Positions 10,910 through 21,673 of a DNA stretch of 64,000 nucleotides are shown here, piece by piece. The position numbers and the translations under genes were made by a program. The notes beneath the pieces are model-generated. The model had not been told where the DNA came from. It searched no databases and saw only the letters and a program-made list of their open reading frames with translations. How positions within the stretch are numbered: position 1 is the first letter of the stretch; the number at the start of each line of letters is the position of its first letter. This stretch comes from Melampsora larici-populina 98AG31. Lineage: Eukaryota; Basidiomycota; Pucciniomycetes; Pucciniales; Melampsoraceae. Where the stretch lies: positions 1,568,294 through 1,632,293 of the forward strand of contig NW_006768768.1 in assembly GCF_000204055.1 (NCBI RefSeq), in the 5' to 3' direction.

Positions 10910-11787
10910 ATGGAACCCAAAGAATCAAAATCTCGCAAGCCACGCGCTCCGAACTGGACACCAAAAGAAGAGCAGCAATTGGCCATGTCTTGGATACATG
11001 TCTCTTCCGAACCGGAGATAGGAACTAATCGATCCTCTGAGATGTTCTTCAAGAAGGTTGCGAATCACTTCAACTCAAAGATTGACCTCCATCAACGTGA
11101 TTGGGAGCAAGTCCAAACCTGGTGAGTTGAGTATGTTGTCTACTAAGTCGTATACAATGGCTCATTGTTGTTTCTTGAAGCTGGAACTCTCTCCGAACCT
11201 CCACACTTAAGTTTTCTAGTTGCTACGCTAAAATCGAACGAGCTCCCCGAAGCGGTAGTAATCTCCTTGATATCATGCGAGATGCGAAAGTGTTGTATAC
11301 TTCGGAGGATAGCAAGAAACGCGAGTTCAAGAGCGAACTCGCGTGGGAAGTTTTACGATCGGAACCGAAGTGGATTGTACCAGAACCAGCTCCATTTCCT
11401 CCCTCCTCAGCGGTGGCTATCAGTAGTTCAGCACCACCAAACGATTCCGAACGCCCTTCTAGTCCGGTTCGACCTTTAGGAAAGAAAAAATCAAAACGAA
11501 TGCGATTGAGTGAGGCTAAGCGTGAAGAGGCTATTGAGAAAGATACATTAGCCGAAATCAAAGCAGAAGAACGTGATATCAACTCAAGAAGAGTATCTGC
11601 TATGGAAGAAGCAAATCGACTTACCCAAGAAATGATGGGTCCTGAGATGATGGCAAAAGAGATTGAAATTCTAGAACGAGATGAAAGTACCATCAAAAGC
11701 GAGGTGGCTAGAAAAGCTTTGAGGAGGATGAAGGCTCAAATCCTTCTCAAATACGAGAAGATGGAAGCTGAAGGCTCTGATGCTTGA
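10910..11787 (+). CDS. Harbinger Myb/SANT-like DNA-binding accessory protein
   Basis: Two exons (10910-11121, 11181-11787; 59-nt intron) give 272 residues. The N-terminal part (APNWTPKEEQQLAMSWIHVS, through RDWEQVQTCWNSLRTSTLKFSSCYAK) is the trihelix/Myb-like domain seen in the second protein of PIF/Harbinger elements and in NAM-associated plant proteins. The central region is Pro/Ser-rich with a basic patch GKKKSKRMRL that may be a nuclear signal. The C-terminal 100 residues are strongly charged and should form a coiled coil (EAIEKDTLAEIKAEERD..). In characterised elements this partner helps the transposase reach the nucleus and bind the ends. The frame is intact. Confidence 0.88.
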
Positions 11788-12183
11788 TAGGTAAGCTGGC
11801 TCTTCTTTTTCTTAATTCTCTTCATGCGGGTTGATGAAGCTTTTTCTATTTCAAATTCTCAACAAATAGATATCTCACTTTTGAATTCCTTCACTAGATC
11901 TATCATCACAACTATGAATTCGCTTACAACATGTATTAAGACTTTCTCCTTTTTTTTCTTTACCGAATGATTTCAAGCCTAGTCTATTTGTTGCTTTGAA
12001 GGTTGTGTCAATGTGTGTGCAAACTGCCTTCCTGAATGCTTCGGACATTGAGATCAACACGACGCATAACTCAGAAGCTAGAGGCAAGGCAGTAATTGCA
12101 TACATGTTAACACAATTGACAGAGTATCAAAGAGACTTGTGAGACTTGTGAAAATCATTTACCAATAGGTTTATGAATATGAT

Positions 12184-13607
12184 TCATAACCCTCCTCTTT
12201 TCATCCATCCTGCTGTGATCAGATCGCGGGTCAATCTTAAGTGAATCTCGCTATCATGAAGTTCTTGAGATGCCTCGATGAAAGTTGTAAGTGATGGGGC
12301 GAGACGTGGATCTCGGACGTTGGGAACCACCTGTGAACTGCTGTCGTAGTCGAAAACAATAGGGTCTTTCTCGAGCCTTGCTTCAACCACCATGTTGTGT
12401 AGCACAATACAACAATACATAACTTTCCTGATATCACACATCTTCCATAGCCGACCAGGCTGTTTGATTATTTCCCACCGAGCTTGAAGAATACCAAATG
12501 TTCTTTCGATATCTTTCCTAGCAGATTCTTGTCTGAGGGCAAAGTAAGCAGTTGCATCATCGCCAGGATGTCGAATTGATTTGACAAGCACCGGCCATGA
12601 GGGGTAGATCCCATCTGCCAGGTAATATCCGCGCTTATATTCATTTCCATTCACAGTAAAATGAATATTGTCATCTGTACCTGTGTAATCATGAAAGGAA
12701 TTGATGTCAATATCACTCTCACTTTATATTCAAGAACAGAGATATAAATACCAGCAAGAAATCTGTCAAATAAAGGACTTTGATTAAGTATATTAATATC
12801 ATTCAAAGAGCCGGGTGCTCCAAAATAAGCATGCCAAATCCTGCAGCTTTCTGAAGCAACAGCTTCAAGTACTATACTCGGTGATTTTTCTTTTCCTTGA
12901 TACCGTCCTGCCCATGCAGATGGACAGTTTTTCCAAGACCAATGCATCCCATCTATAGATCCTTTACAACCAGGGAAACCTCGTATCTCGTATTCCTTCG
13001 TGATGGTTTCCAACTCTTCCTTTGTTGGAGGTCTCAAAAATTCAGGGCCATAAATTTCAATTATTGCTGAGCAGAACTTTTTCAAAGCTTTGAGAGCTGT
13101 ACTTTCACCCAACTTCAGATACTCGTCTGTAGCATCAGCAGGTATACCATAAGCAAGCTGGCGGAGAGCTGAAGTGACCTTCTGCTCTGTTGAAAGGCCT
13201 AATCGTCCCGTGCAATCCTAATCAAAAACTTGAATATTTAAACTTGAATATTGGAAAGATAAAAAAAATTGAAACCTCACACGTCTTTATTCCCAGTATC
13301 TATCATGCTGAACTAGCTTAGTGCAAATATCAACAAACATATCACGTGGCATTCGAAATCTTCGTTGAAAAGTCTCTTCGTCATATGCTGGGTTTGGGGA
13401 GAGGTAGTCGGCAAAAAGTTGGGCATCTGCTGCTTCTCTATCCCTATGTACCATTTTTTTCTTTGGTCGTTCATTTTCATTGTCTTGATCTGAATTATCA
13501 TCTGAACTTGAATCTTGACTCCACTGTGTGAGCTCCTCCCTGAAAAATTCTCTTGTTCTTTTGAGGTGTCTTGAGAAAAATGTGCTTTCTGGCATTCTGA
13601 ATCGCAA
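12184..13607 (-). pseudogene. PIF/Harbinger DDE transposase, probable frameshift
   Basis: Exons 13607-13283, 13217-12752 and 12680-12184 are separated by 65- and 71-nt introns. Domain order: acidic Ser/Asp-rich N-terminus, a helix-turn-helix region (LGLSTEQKVTSALRQLAYG), then the DDE_Tnp_4 core. Catalytic acids are D in GSIDGMHWSWKNC, D in GSLNDINILNQS and E in RKDIERTFGILQARW. YYLADGIYPSWPVLVK is a family hallmark. The exon total is one base more than a multiple of three. A GGG at 13292-13294 puts TAA just before the first donor, and the family pattern resumes if one base there is ignored. So this copy has a likely single-base insertion and no longer encodes a continuous enzyme. Confidence 0.88.
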
Positions 13608-13861
13608 AATTTACTAGTCTTACTTCTGTGTTTACAAATTTACAAACTTTTCACCACTGTGGGTTTTGTACAGTATATGTGAAGTAACTAATGATACATG
13701 GCAGATACTGGACACGAGTGTGATAATTGTACATAATTAGTAAATTTTGACTTACCGTACAGGTCGGTACCACAAAAGTTACCGAAACGTACCACAAACG
13801 AGTGCGGGTGCTCTCATGGACCCCAAAAGGTATGGGTTTTTATAGAGTATGGGCTAGCAAG

Positions 13862-13911
13862 ATTCTCTGCAATAACCCATACAAGCAAATTCATGGGTTA
13901 TTGCAGAGAAT
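13862..13911. repeat. 19-bp perfect hairpin
   Basis: ATTCTCTGCAATAACCCAT (13862-13880) and its exact reverse complement (13893-13911) surround a 12-bp loop. It contains the TAACCCAT motif that recurs throughout the surrounding element. Confidence 0.8.
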
Positions 13912-14170
13912 TGTTTCAGAAAGTTGAGGTGAGATTGCTGAGCGCTTTCATTGCATATGTATCCAAGAGGATTGAAAGAGGAAAGGCAAAATGGTAGGCT
14001 GTACCAGTGATTTGGAGTGTGCTGCACTAAAGGCCCACAGGGCTTGATTCAGAGCCCCCCCACAAGCTTTAGTTTTGCCAGAATCATTGTGTCTGAGGTA
14101 ATCTGTGACAACTTCTGCAGATTTGAGTAAAGCAGAATACACTGGCTGAGCAGGCACCTCACTGCCAGCA

Positions 14171-14354
14171 TAGATGCCTCGGGTTGAGAAATCCGAGGCA
14201 TCATCGGAGGCAAATCCTCGGACAGACCTTGTCCGAGGTTTTCGCCCGAGGTATTTTTTTGCCCTGAGAATTACCTCGGATCAAAACCTCGGGAAGCTTC
14301 TGTCCGAGGTTTTGCATCCGAGGATACCTCGGATTTTGTAATCCGAGGTAAATA
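14171..14354. mobile_element. Fold-back element rich in CCTCGG/CCGAGG
   Basis: About 180 bp contain a dozen or more CCTCGG or CCGAGG hexamers in both orientations. Both ends are themselves small palindromes (CCTCGGGTTGAGAAATCCGAGG and CCTCGGATTTTGTAATCCGAGG, each 22 bp; the outer 8 bases pair). TA dinucleotides lie at both proposed limits. It sits inside the larger TA-flanked element, so it is a nested insertion or an internal expansion. Confidence 0.5.
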
Positions 14355-15071
14355 TGTTGGTGGTGCCTCAACTTCAGAGTGCTCTGGAGCCGGAATATCT
14401 GTGACGTGGTTGCATTGTTCAATAGCTTCAAAAATCTCCTCCGGAGTCTAGGTCTCAAGGCCACTCACATGCTCATTGGTAGGATTTAAGAGTTCGGACA
14501 AAGACATCATGTTCTTTTTATGAACAATATTCAATTTCTGATTTATTCTCAGTTTACAATCTGGCATATCCTTCTTCAATGTTTGAGACATAAAAAGTTG
14601 ATAGGTCATTAGGAAGCATGTTTTTGGGTAGAATAGTTGAATCTGTGATGAATTGTGTTGAGCTTTGATGATTTGTGTGGAATGGATGGAGTCAAATGGC
14701 TATGAAAAGCTTTGAAGGTGTGTCTCAGGAGTCTCCTGTGCAGTATTAATTTTTTTTTCTTGGGGTGAAGTATGGGTTTTTTGTCTCTGGTTCTCAAAAA
14801 AAAGTATGGGTTAAGGGAAATAGTAGAGTCATGGGTTTTTGATCTCGCCGATAAAAAATATGGACCCGAAAACCCATGGGTTAAGCTAGAGCATGGGTTA
14901 TTGGGTTTATGAGTTATTTCAGAGGCAACTGTAACTCAACCTTCTCAACTTTCATAAAGAACCATTTCTCATTTCTCGTTTCTCAAGTTTTTATTTATTT
15001 TATTTTATTTATTTCAACTTGAACCACTCCAAACAACAACAAAAAATACATTCAAACACTTTAAGAAACTA

Positions 15072-17473
15072 TTAAAAGTTCTCTTTACCTATCGTATTCA
15101 CATCATCAATTTGGTACAAATGTATCAGAATTCAAAATCAGTTTGAGTCTTGCAATAACTCAAAGAAACCACTTGACTCACCCCAAAAGAATCGAGTATC
15201 ACCATCTTCACCTCCAGTCCATTTATTACATTGAAGATGTAATTGATGTCCCAATGAAGGTGGTCCACAAAAGAAGACACCTACATCTGTAGCTGGATGA
15301 CGTTCTCGAACAGAATTAAACACTCCTAAACCATCATCATCATCATCATTCAAATCATAAAGAAATCAGTCTAAAGAATTCTTTTATCATATCAAGAAAG
15401 AAAGATCAGAAAACGCTAACGATCCCAATTCGGACGACCATAATGAGTAGGAGATTTGAGTTGAGTGATCACATCACGACTTCTATCGACCCCAGACATA
15501 ATGATATGATTCACATCATCAGGTTTTAATTTTTGAGTAATATAAGTATGAAGTTCGACTCTTCCTTCCAAGTCTTGTTCTTCAATAGCTTCAAGTAAAG
15601 ATCCAAACCATTCACATGATTCGAAATCTCTACAAACCCAAAAAAAATAAACTTTTTGTAATCGTGTTTGTTTTTCTCTTTCGAATTGAGTCAAGTTTAA
15701 TTTATACCAAATCGATTTTAAAACTGATGCAAATGGTGTTACACCAATTCCTCCACCACATAAGATTACAGCTTCGAACTTGAATACATCTTCTGATGCT
15801 GATCCAAATGGTCCATCTATCATCACTCTAGGTAAGATTCGATGAGGATTATTATTAGTAGTAGGTTTGATTTGATGATGATGACTAGCTTCATCTTTGG
15901 ACGATTCATTAAGATTGGGAAACCGACAACCAAGTGCAAAAGCAAACTGGTTAGTAAAATCACCTACACAGCGTATATGAACTGAAATATAATCTTCTTC
16001 AGGTGCAGAAGTTAAGGTGAATGGATGCCATTGCCAAAAAGAAACTTCAGGACATTTTAAATAAATGTATTGACCGGGCCTGGTGATAGTTTTTTCTTTT
16101 TTGATTTGAACTTCACATACTCTAGATGGATGTTGAATGACTTTTGAAATATATGTTTTATGATTCGATCTGATTTCTCGTAAGGTTCTTTCTAATATAA
16201 ATGCAAACCCTCCTGCTAACCAATACCTTTTCAAATAAAAAAACAATGAGAATTTTTCTTTTTAGGATTATTTTTGGTTTGATGAGATGAAGATATTTTT
16301 GGGATTCACTTACTTCCAAAATACACCGATTTGACCATATGAACAATAAGGAGGTCTATCAGGTTGAATCATACAAAACATCCTACGTATCAAAGCCAAA
16401 AAAAAAATCAAAATTTAAACCTTTTCAACCAAGAGAATTTAAAGAAAAGAAAGAAAATCCAAAGATTACCCATGTAATTGCCAAGCCATAAAGAATACAA
16501 TAAAAAGATGATGAGAATACCAAAACCTTTCAAAGTTTAATCTTCTAACACTTTCTCTAGAAAACAAAGTAATTAAACCTAAAGCCAAAGACATAATCCA
16601 ACCAGTAGCACCAGGTCCGGTTAAGAAATTAACCGCAAAGAAACCAATGATACCAGTTTGAGTAGATTTAGCTAAAAATCCAAAGTTAATTAAATGTGAA
16701 ATAATGTGAATCAAACTAAAGATTGATAAAGAGATTCCAGTGAATTTATGAAAGGTAATGTTATTTTCAAATGGGATCACTGAGTTTAAGATCGAACGTC
16801 TTAAGAATGTGATGAAGTTTCGACAGATTGGTAGTAAGATGAAAGCTACGTCTAAGTGTAGGATTAAAGCTGATGATCTTGCGATGGGATAAGTTATATG
16901 AAAAGTTGAACGAGCGTTTGTAAGATTATCTTTGAGTTGAAAATTTAAAACTTATCAAATCAAATCGATTAGAATCACATCAGAGGATATTTTTTAGTCA
17001 AGATACTTTTTTTGGGGGGAAACGTGTTGGAAGGGATTAAGGAAACCAAATCACGACTTACAAGCAAGTGTGAATGCAAAAAGATGAACGAAAATCCAAG
17101 TCCAAGTAAAGATCTTCCTACCACCTTCATTAACCATCCAAGACTTTAACCTAGTAAACCTAGAATCCACAATGATCCCTCTTTTCAAATCAGCCTTGGA
17201 TTTATTAGTCTTGAATCCATTTTGATTATATGATGCAACACTCAAAACACTTTGGGGACGTAAACTTGATGACAGTTTAGGGTTAGGTGATCCGTTCGTG
17301 TGATGGTTAAGTCGAGTTGGACTACTATTATTACTATTATTACCATTTTTGTGCTTCTCGGTTCTTGGAATGTTTTGGGTGGGTGTTGTGATGAATTGTG
17401 ATGAGTTTGGGGTCAGGGGTGTTAAGTCTTCGAGGTCTAGATCAGGATTCTTGACATGATGTTTGTAAGACAT
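15072..17473 (-). CDS. NOX: NADPH oxidase (fungal NOX, probably NoxB-type)
   Basis: Six exons: 17473-17062, 16929-16470, 16382-16314, 16226-15421, 15325-15182 and 15088-15072. They sum to 1908 nt, giving 635 residues; the last exon is only 17 nt and encodes the conserved end GKENF. The enzyme moves electrons from NADPH through FAD and two hemes to oxygen, making superoxide. Heme-binding histidines are seen as H..13..H in ITFHKFTGISLSIFSLIH and HHLFIVFFMAWQLHG. The FAD site is WHPFTLTSAPEEDY, and the NADPH sites are GPFGSASEDV, ILCGGGIGVTPFASVL and VGVFFCGPP. About six membrane helices lie in residues 115-330. The first 110 residues form a Ser/Asn/Thr-rich cytosolic extension, which favours NoxB over NoxA; that subtype call is inference. 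In fungi NOX drives polarised and infection-related growth. Confidence 0.95.
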
Positions 17474-18230
17474 AGTAAGATCTCACTTCGATCTAAATGA
17501 TTCAAATAACGATAATGAAAAAGATGTGATAAGAAATTCTCAATCAGAAAAAGTCGAGATATTGAATTAAAGTGAATTTAAAAAGATAGGTAAAGAAATT
17601 TTATCCTAAGATTTGTTTATATAGAGATCATGAACCTCCAAGAATGGTACTACATATATGATGATTAAACGTTTACTAATCTGTTCAGGAAAAGAAACTT
17701 ATGAGGTATTTAATTTAGATGAATCTTTTTTGGATTGATTCGAGAGAATTAATTGATGCTTTCTTTGACTGTTTTCTCGTCTTTCCGAGTCAAAACTTAA
17801 ACTTGATGAAAGTTTTAACCCATTGACAATTTATTTCAATCGGTTAATGAATTTTTTAAACACATTATCTTTTTGCATAGATTCAAACTTTCTGTAAGAT
17901 TTCTTCTCTATTTATTTTCTTTATAGACCGAAAAAGTAAGGTTTAATTTTGTTTTTGGAAGAGGGGGAAGGGGGCCTGAAATCAAAGACGGAAAGATTTG
18001 TGCATGTTGTATAATCTTGATCTTTTGAAGTTTATAACTACAATTCCGATTCAAGTTAATCTTTTGTCCTTTGAACTTTTTACCATTTCTGAGAGACATA
18101 GACCAATTCTAAATCCTTTATAAGTCACAGTTGGAAGTTTCTTAAATTGGAATATGTAATCTACCTAATTAGCCAGACTAGGCCAGACTCCGATCAAGGA
18201 AACTGGTGAGTGGACGAACGATAATATCTA
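17474..18230. other. Upstream region of NOX, no gene recognised
   Basis: AT-rich sequence with no supported coding frame. It should contain the NOX promoter. The 63-codon minus-strand frame at 17908 has no recognisable feature. Confidence 0.5.
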
Positions 18231-18487
18231 TGGGTTTGAGTCTTGGCTTAGATATGGCTTAATACAAGTCTAGGCAGCAGGCAGTTTGAAGCTTTTCGGT
18301 TTCGAGCATCAAGATACAACATATCATATCTGACACATCGGATGACGAATGTCGAATGAAGTTAAGAGATCTCACAATCGAAATAAACCCGTATTCATCC
18401 TCCTGGTTCAAACTTTTCATCGATTCCCAACTTGTACCCAATGCATAGAGATCTAGAAACGATAGATACTCTTTCAGGATCACACGC
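18231..18487 (+). pseudogene. Broken copy of the 5' end of the gene at 23754-25557
   Basis: TATGGGTTTGAGTC.TGGCTTAG opens this block and also opens the sequence at 23635. Further matches follow in order: GACGAATG.CGAA, CATCG.TTCCCAACTT, GATA..CTCTCAGGAT. The copy has lost its reading frame and ends where the parent's first exon is still running. It therefore includes upstream non-coding sequence plus about half of exon one. Confidence 0.65.
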
Positions 18488-19699
18488 GTATAGAGCCAGG
18501 GCTTTTCAGAAAAACCTGTTACGCATATTGTCAGGTTGGTGATATGGAATGAGATGAAGTCAGGGTCTGGATGAATGGCATTTCATGATGATAATCAGAA
18601 TGGTTATTGGTCTCTTGCCTTGTATTACTAGGGTGAGCAGGGTATATCATAGCAAAGCATACGTTTGAAAACATGACAGGTGGGCAATGATGATCAGCCA
18701 CTCATATCACCTTACTTTGTGAATGTCATGATGTTTGATTGACTACCATGAAACAAATTAACATGATATCAGATATCCCAAGAGACTTAAATCCATCTCA
18801 ACGGGACTTGCAATTTTCAACTTTTCAAATACCAGGAAAGGAATCAGACCTTAACAGATTCCTTGATACATGACTTCAACAAGTTCTATCCATAACAAGC
18901 CAAGGAAAGATTTTGATACAAGCGGCTTTGTGAACAGATAAAGCAATGTCAGCCAGATACATGGAAAAGCAGATTGATGAAATTAAGACAGATGATAATG
19001 AAGTTGATGATCAGTGAGAAAATAATCCAAACAAGGCAACAGAAAAGACCTAAAGTAGTACACCAAACCTTTATCCCCAAAATTCATCATTACAATTGAG
19101 TCAGGCATATTGAACAAAGGCATCTAGAGGGATCACCTAAAAATGCCATCCTTTCATCATTTCATCAAGTATATGCTCCTCCTACTGAGATGCAACTTCT
19201 TTTGGACAGTTGTAGTTGTGTGGTCTCACTTTACAGTATTATGTAACACTTGTTGAAATTTCCAATTGCATCCGGATTGTGGACACAGCCCTTGTGTGCT
19301 GATTCTTGACTGAAACTATCTGCACCTGGTGGTGCAAAACAGATTGGATTGGTATGACTTGAAATTGAATTTTGACAAAAAATATGACTGTATTGTGCAA
19401 TTAATGTGAGTAAGTTGACAATGAACAATTGGTAGCTCTACACCAAAGCCCCAACATGTCGAGCAGTTTCCATTGGAAGAATGGCACATGAAATGAGCTG
19501 AGAACTGTCAAGAGAATTGGCTGTGACATAGAAAGATTGTATGGCACATAGAATACAGGAAAGAAGTCAGAGATTTCCACTCTGACTACCACTCTATTCT
19601 ACTACCATTGTCTCTCTCAGGCTCAGAAGATCCCACATTAAGTATGTGATGTGGGGAATATTTTGTTTTGGCCCACCCACCATTAGGCTAGGCTCTCTC
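18488..19699. other. No gene recognised; probable decayed repeat
   Basis: Only short frames with no domain. The chromovirus remnant beginning near 20360 lies downstream in the same orientation, so part of this stretch may be its eroded body, but I cannot show it by eye. Confidence 0.35.
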
Positions 19700-19706
19700 A
19701 AGAGTC

Positions 19707-20079
19707 AAGATTCAGGTTGTGGGCGCACTAATAATTTTGGAGGCACACTGAGGCATGTTTTTTTTTGTTTTTTCTCATGCCAAGGTGTCACCTGGCGCAC
19801 TGGGCGTGTTTTTTTTCAAAAAAAAATGTTGAGGTCCAAGATGTTGATTTTTGTTGACATTTTTTCAAGTTTTCAAGTTGCTGGAGCCATCTACCAAATC
19901 ACTTTTGCCATTTAAAGGTGAGCAAGAGATGACTTTGGAGTTCCCAGTTAGTATACAAGTCCTACTACTGATGTCAATAACTCTGATGTTGGTGATTTGG
20001 TGCAATTTTTGCCAAGGTGCACCAACCCCCAATCCCTGAATTCTCTGACGCCTAGGCGCGCCCACTCACAACCTGAGTT
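19707..20079. mobile_element. MITE-like unit with TTCAGGTTGTG ends
   Basis: Left end AAGATTCAGGTTGTGGGCGC, right end (inverted) AACTCAGGTTGTGAGTGGGC. AAGAGTC flanks both sides (19700-19706, 20080-20086), a 7-bp direct repeat compatible with a worn 8-bp hAT-type target duplication. There is no coding capacity. Confidence 0.45.
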
Positions 20080-20359
20080 AAGAGTCTTCTACTCAACCCT
20101 AAGACCAGGCCAACTTTGGCATCAAACTAGCAAAGGTAAAAAGGTCCCCAGAAATGCCCCGGTAGTGGACCTGACCTTGGCCGCCCCCCACCTTATCCAT
20201 AGCTCTAGGGACCTAGACAAGTAGACTATTTTAGAGATTTTAGGAACTAGATATTAGAGTTGGAAATAATATAACCCCCTTTGTAGTTAGAGCGCTCCAG
20301 TGTAATGATAAAGATGAACAACATAGCACACCAACAATGATCAAGACCTACACCAAACT

Positions 20360-20590
20360 TTGACAAGGAAGAATGGGAGGTGCCTGACATATTAGATGCC
20401 TGATTGAGATATAGGAAATTTGAGTACCCTTGAGTACCTCATCAGTTGCATGGATTTGGACCCAAATACAACACGTGGGAACCGGAGGCCAATTTAGCAA
20501 TAGTCAAGATTTATTGAGAAATTCAACAAAGATCACCCAGAGGCAGCAAAACAACATAGGATAAGGCAGAGAAAACTGTGAGAGGGCACA
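20360..20590 (+). pseudogene. Chromodomain remnant of a Ty3/gypsy chromovirus
   Basis: Conceptual translation gives EWEVPDILDA, then FEYLI, then in a shifted frame FGPKYNTWEPEANLAIVK, then in another frame FIEKFNKDHPEAAKQ. This is the order and spacing of a chromodomain (EYLVxWKGyGpe.dTWEP) at the end of a pol gene, broken by at least two frameshifts and a stop. The polypurine-like AAAGGGGGATGA at 20650-20661 and an LTR-like TGTTACAAC start at 20662 follow. Confidence 0.7.
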
Positions 20591-20649
20591 CTTTTTTCCG
20601 CCGGGTCTTTAACTCAACACAGAGCATGCAAGAGCGATCTTGGGCATTT

Positions 20650-20856
20650 AAAGGGGGATGATGTTACAACTCATATCAATGTAACAGGACGTGACATACA
20701 CTGAGACATGTCACACATTGGAAATTACTACCGTAGAACCCAGTTGTGCTTTCTATCCTTTTCCCTCATGCAACATCATAAAACCTGAGATACAATAAAA
20801 ACCCATCTGAACCTTGCCATGAGACCAACCCCCAGTCATGGCCATAAAAGTATCTC
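20650..20856 (+). repeat. Possible polypurine tract and LTR start of the chromovirus remnant
   Basis: AAAGGGGGATGA followed by TGTTACAACTC at 20662 fits a polypurine tract joined to a 3' LTR. I could not locate the LTR's other end or a second copy. Confidence 0.35.
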
Positions 20857-21099
20857 TTACATTATGTTGCAGCCACAGCAACTATCATCATCATCATCAT
20901 CACCCGGGCCTGAACAGCCCTCTTGATGTTGTCTGAAAGAGGAAGGCGCGTCTCGATTTCTGAAAGACTGTGTGTCCAAATCTTCAATTACTGGTTTACA
21001 AGACACAAATTCATCACGATTTCCAATGAACATGGCTTGAACAATTGCTGAGGAGGTGCAGATAAGCACAATAACTCCAATGAGGCGGATGGCATTCAT
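20857..21099 (-). CDS. Small secreted cysteine-containing protein, candidate effector
   Basis: An intact 80-residue frame. Residues 1-22 (MNAIRLIGVIVLICTSSAIVQA) form a textbook signal peptide with a small-residue cleavage site. A longer upstream frame exists, but this Met gives the signal peptide, so I start here. The mature part of about 58 residues has an early Cys (FVSCKP), a Cys near residue 62 (EGCSGP), a run of six Asp and a terminal SCCGCNIM. The last four residues, CNIM, also fit a prenylation CaaX pattern, odd for a secreted protein. No family recognised. Such proteins are the usual currency of rust effectors; function is inference. A degenerate retrotransposon lies just beyond its 3' end. 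Confidence 0.6.
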   Translation of the reverse strand: MNAIRLIGVIVLICTSSAIVQAMFIGNRDEFVSCKPVIEDLDTQSFRNRDAPSSFRQHQEGCSGPGDDDDDDSCCGCNIM

Positions 21100-21673
21100 G
21101 GTGTTTGACCTGGATTTGACATTCAGGTTAGTCAAGATATATGAATGTGGAGGAAGATTTTCAAGGAGCCATAGAAGTGCTCCAAGGGAAAGTAACGTAC
21201 CGCAAAGAAACTGTGTGTGTCTTAGGTATTTGGGTTGTGTTTGACAAAAGAGCAAGTTTGTCTGAATGATTCTAACAGCAGAAAAAGATGAGATATATAT
21301 CCTAATCAGTCATTGAAATTATTCGAAATACTGAGGTAATAAGGAAATGGGCGAACCACTGATTGTCAGGATGCAGGAAGAAGCCAAAGAATGTGCGGAT
21401 GAGGAGGAGATGTCATGTCAATCATTTGGCTTTTATATCCATCAGACACATCTAAACTTGGCAGAGCTGATCTTGCAAAAATGCCGGGGCCCTCTTGCAT
21501 CCATCGCTATACATCATAAGTCTCTCCATGTTTAAACACGTATCACAACAGTCAAGGATAACATTATTTGCAGACGAGCACTGCCTTGTAGCGTTTCAAA
21601 ACTTGTGCCTGGAACTAGATTCTGCAATGTTGAGGTCAAGTAAAGTTTTCCAATTATCAACTGATAGCGAACA
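21100..21673. other. Upstream of the small secreted gene, no gene recognised
   Basis: The 62-codon + strand frame at 21347 is Cys/Glu-rich but has no signal peptide, domain or splice partner that I can support. Confidence 0.4.

Larger units (their letters stand above)
10656..13813. mobile_element. PIF/Harbinger DNA transposon, 3.16 kb, with both genes
   Basis: Terminal inverted repeats GAGCATCCGCACTCGT (10656-10671) and, inverted, GAGCACCCGCACTCGT (end 13813) differ at one base. A TCA triplet flanks each side (10653-10655, 13814-13816), fitting the 3-bp target duplication of the superfamily. It carries a Myb-like gene (+) and a DDE transposase gene (-), converging. The insertion split a pre-existing palindrome: AACCCATACCTTTT on the left matches AAAAGGTATGGGTT on the right. 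Confidence 0.9.
10624..14931. mobile_element. TA-flanked element with CAGT ends, split by a Harbinger insertion
   Basis: The left end CAGTCATCTCTGAGATAACCCATA (first 20 bases matter most) matches the inverted right end at 19 of 24 positions, and TA dinucleotides flank both ends (10622-10623, 14932-14933). CAGT termini with TA targets are typical of Tc1/mariner relatives. The motif ATGGGTTA / TAACCCAT recurs many times near both ends, including a 19-bp perfect hairpin at 13862-13911. Without the inner Harbinger element and its TCA repeat the unit would be about 1.15 kb, with no transposase that I can recognise. Confidence 0.65.

Noticed and set aside
11875..12105. Minus-strand frame within the Harbinger element
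   Set aside because: It lies between the two convergent genes and has no feature of either; probably chance.
14171..14354. CRISPR-like array of CCTCGG repeats
   Set aside because: Repeats are six bases, occur in both orientations, and lack regular spacers; the genome is eukaryotic.
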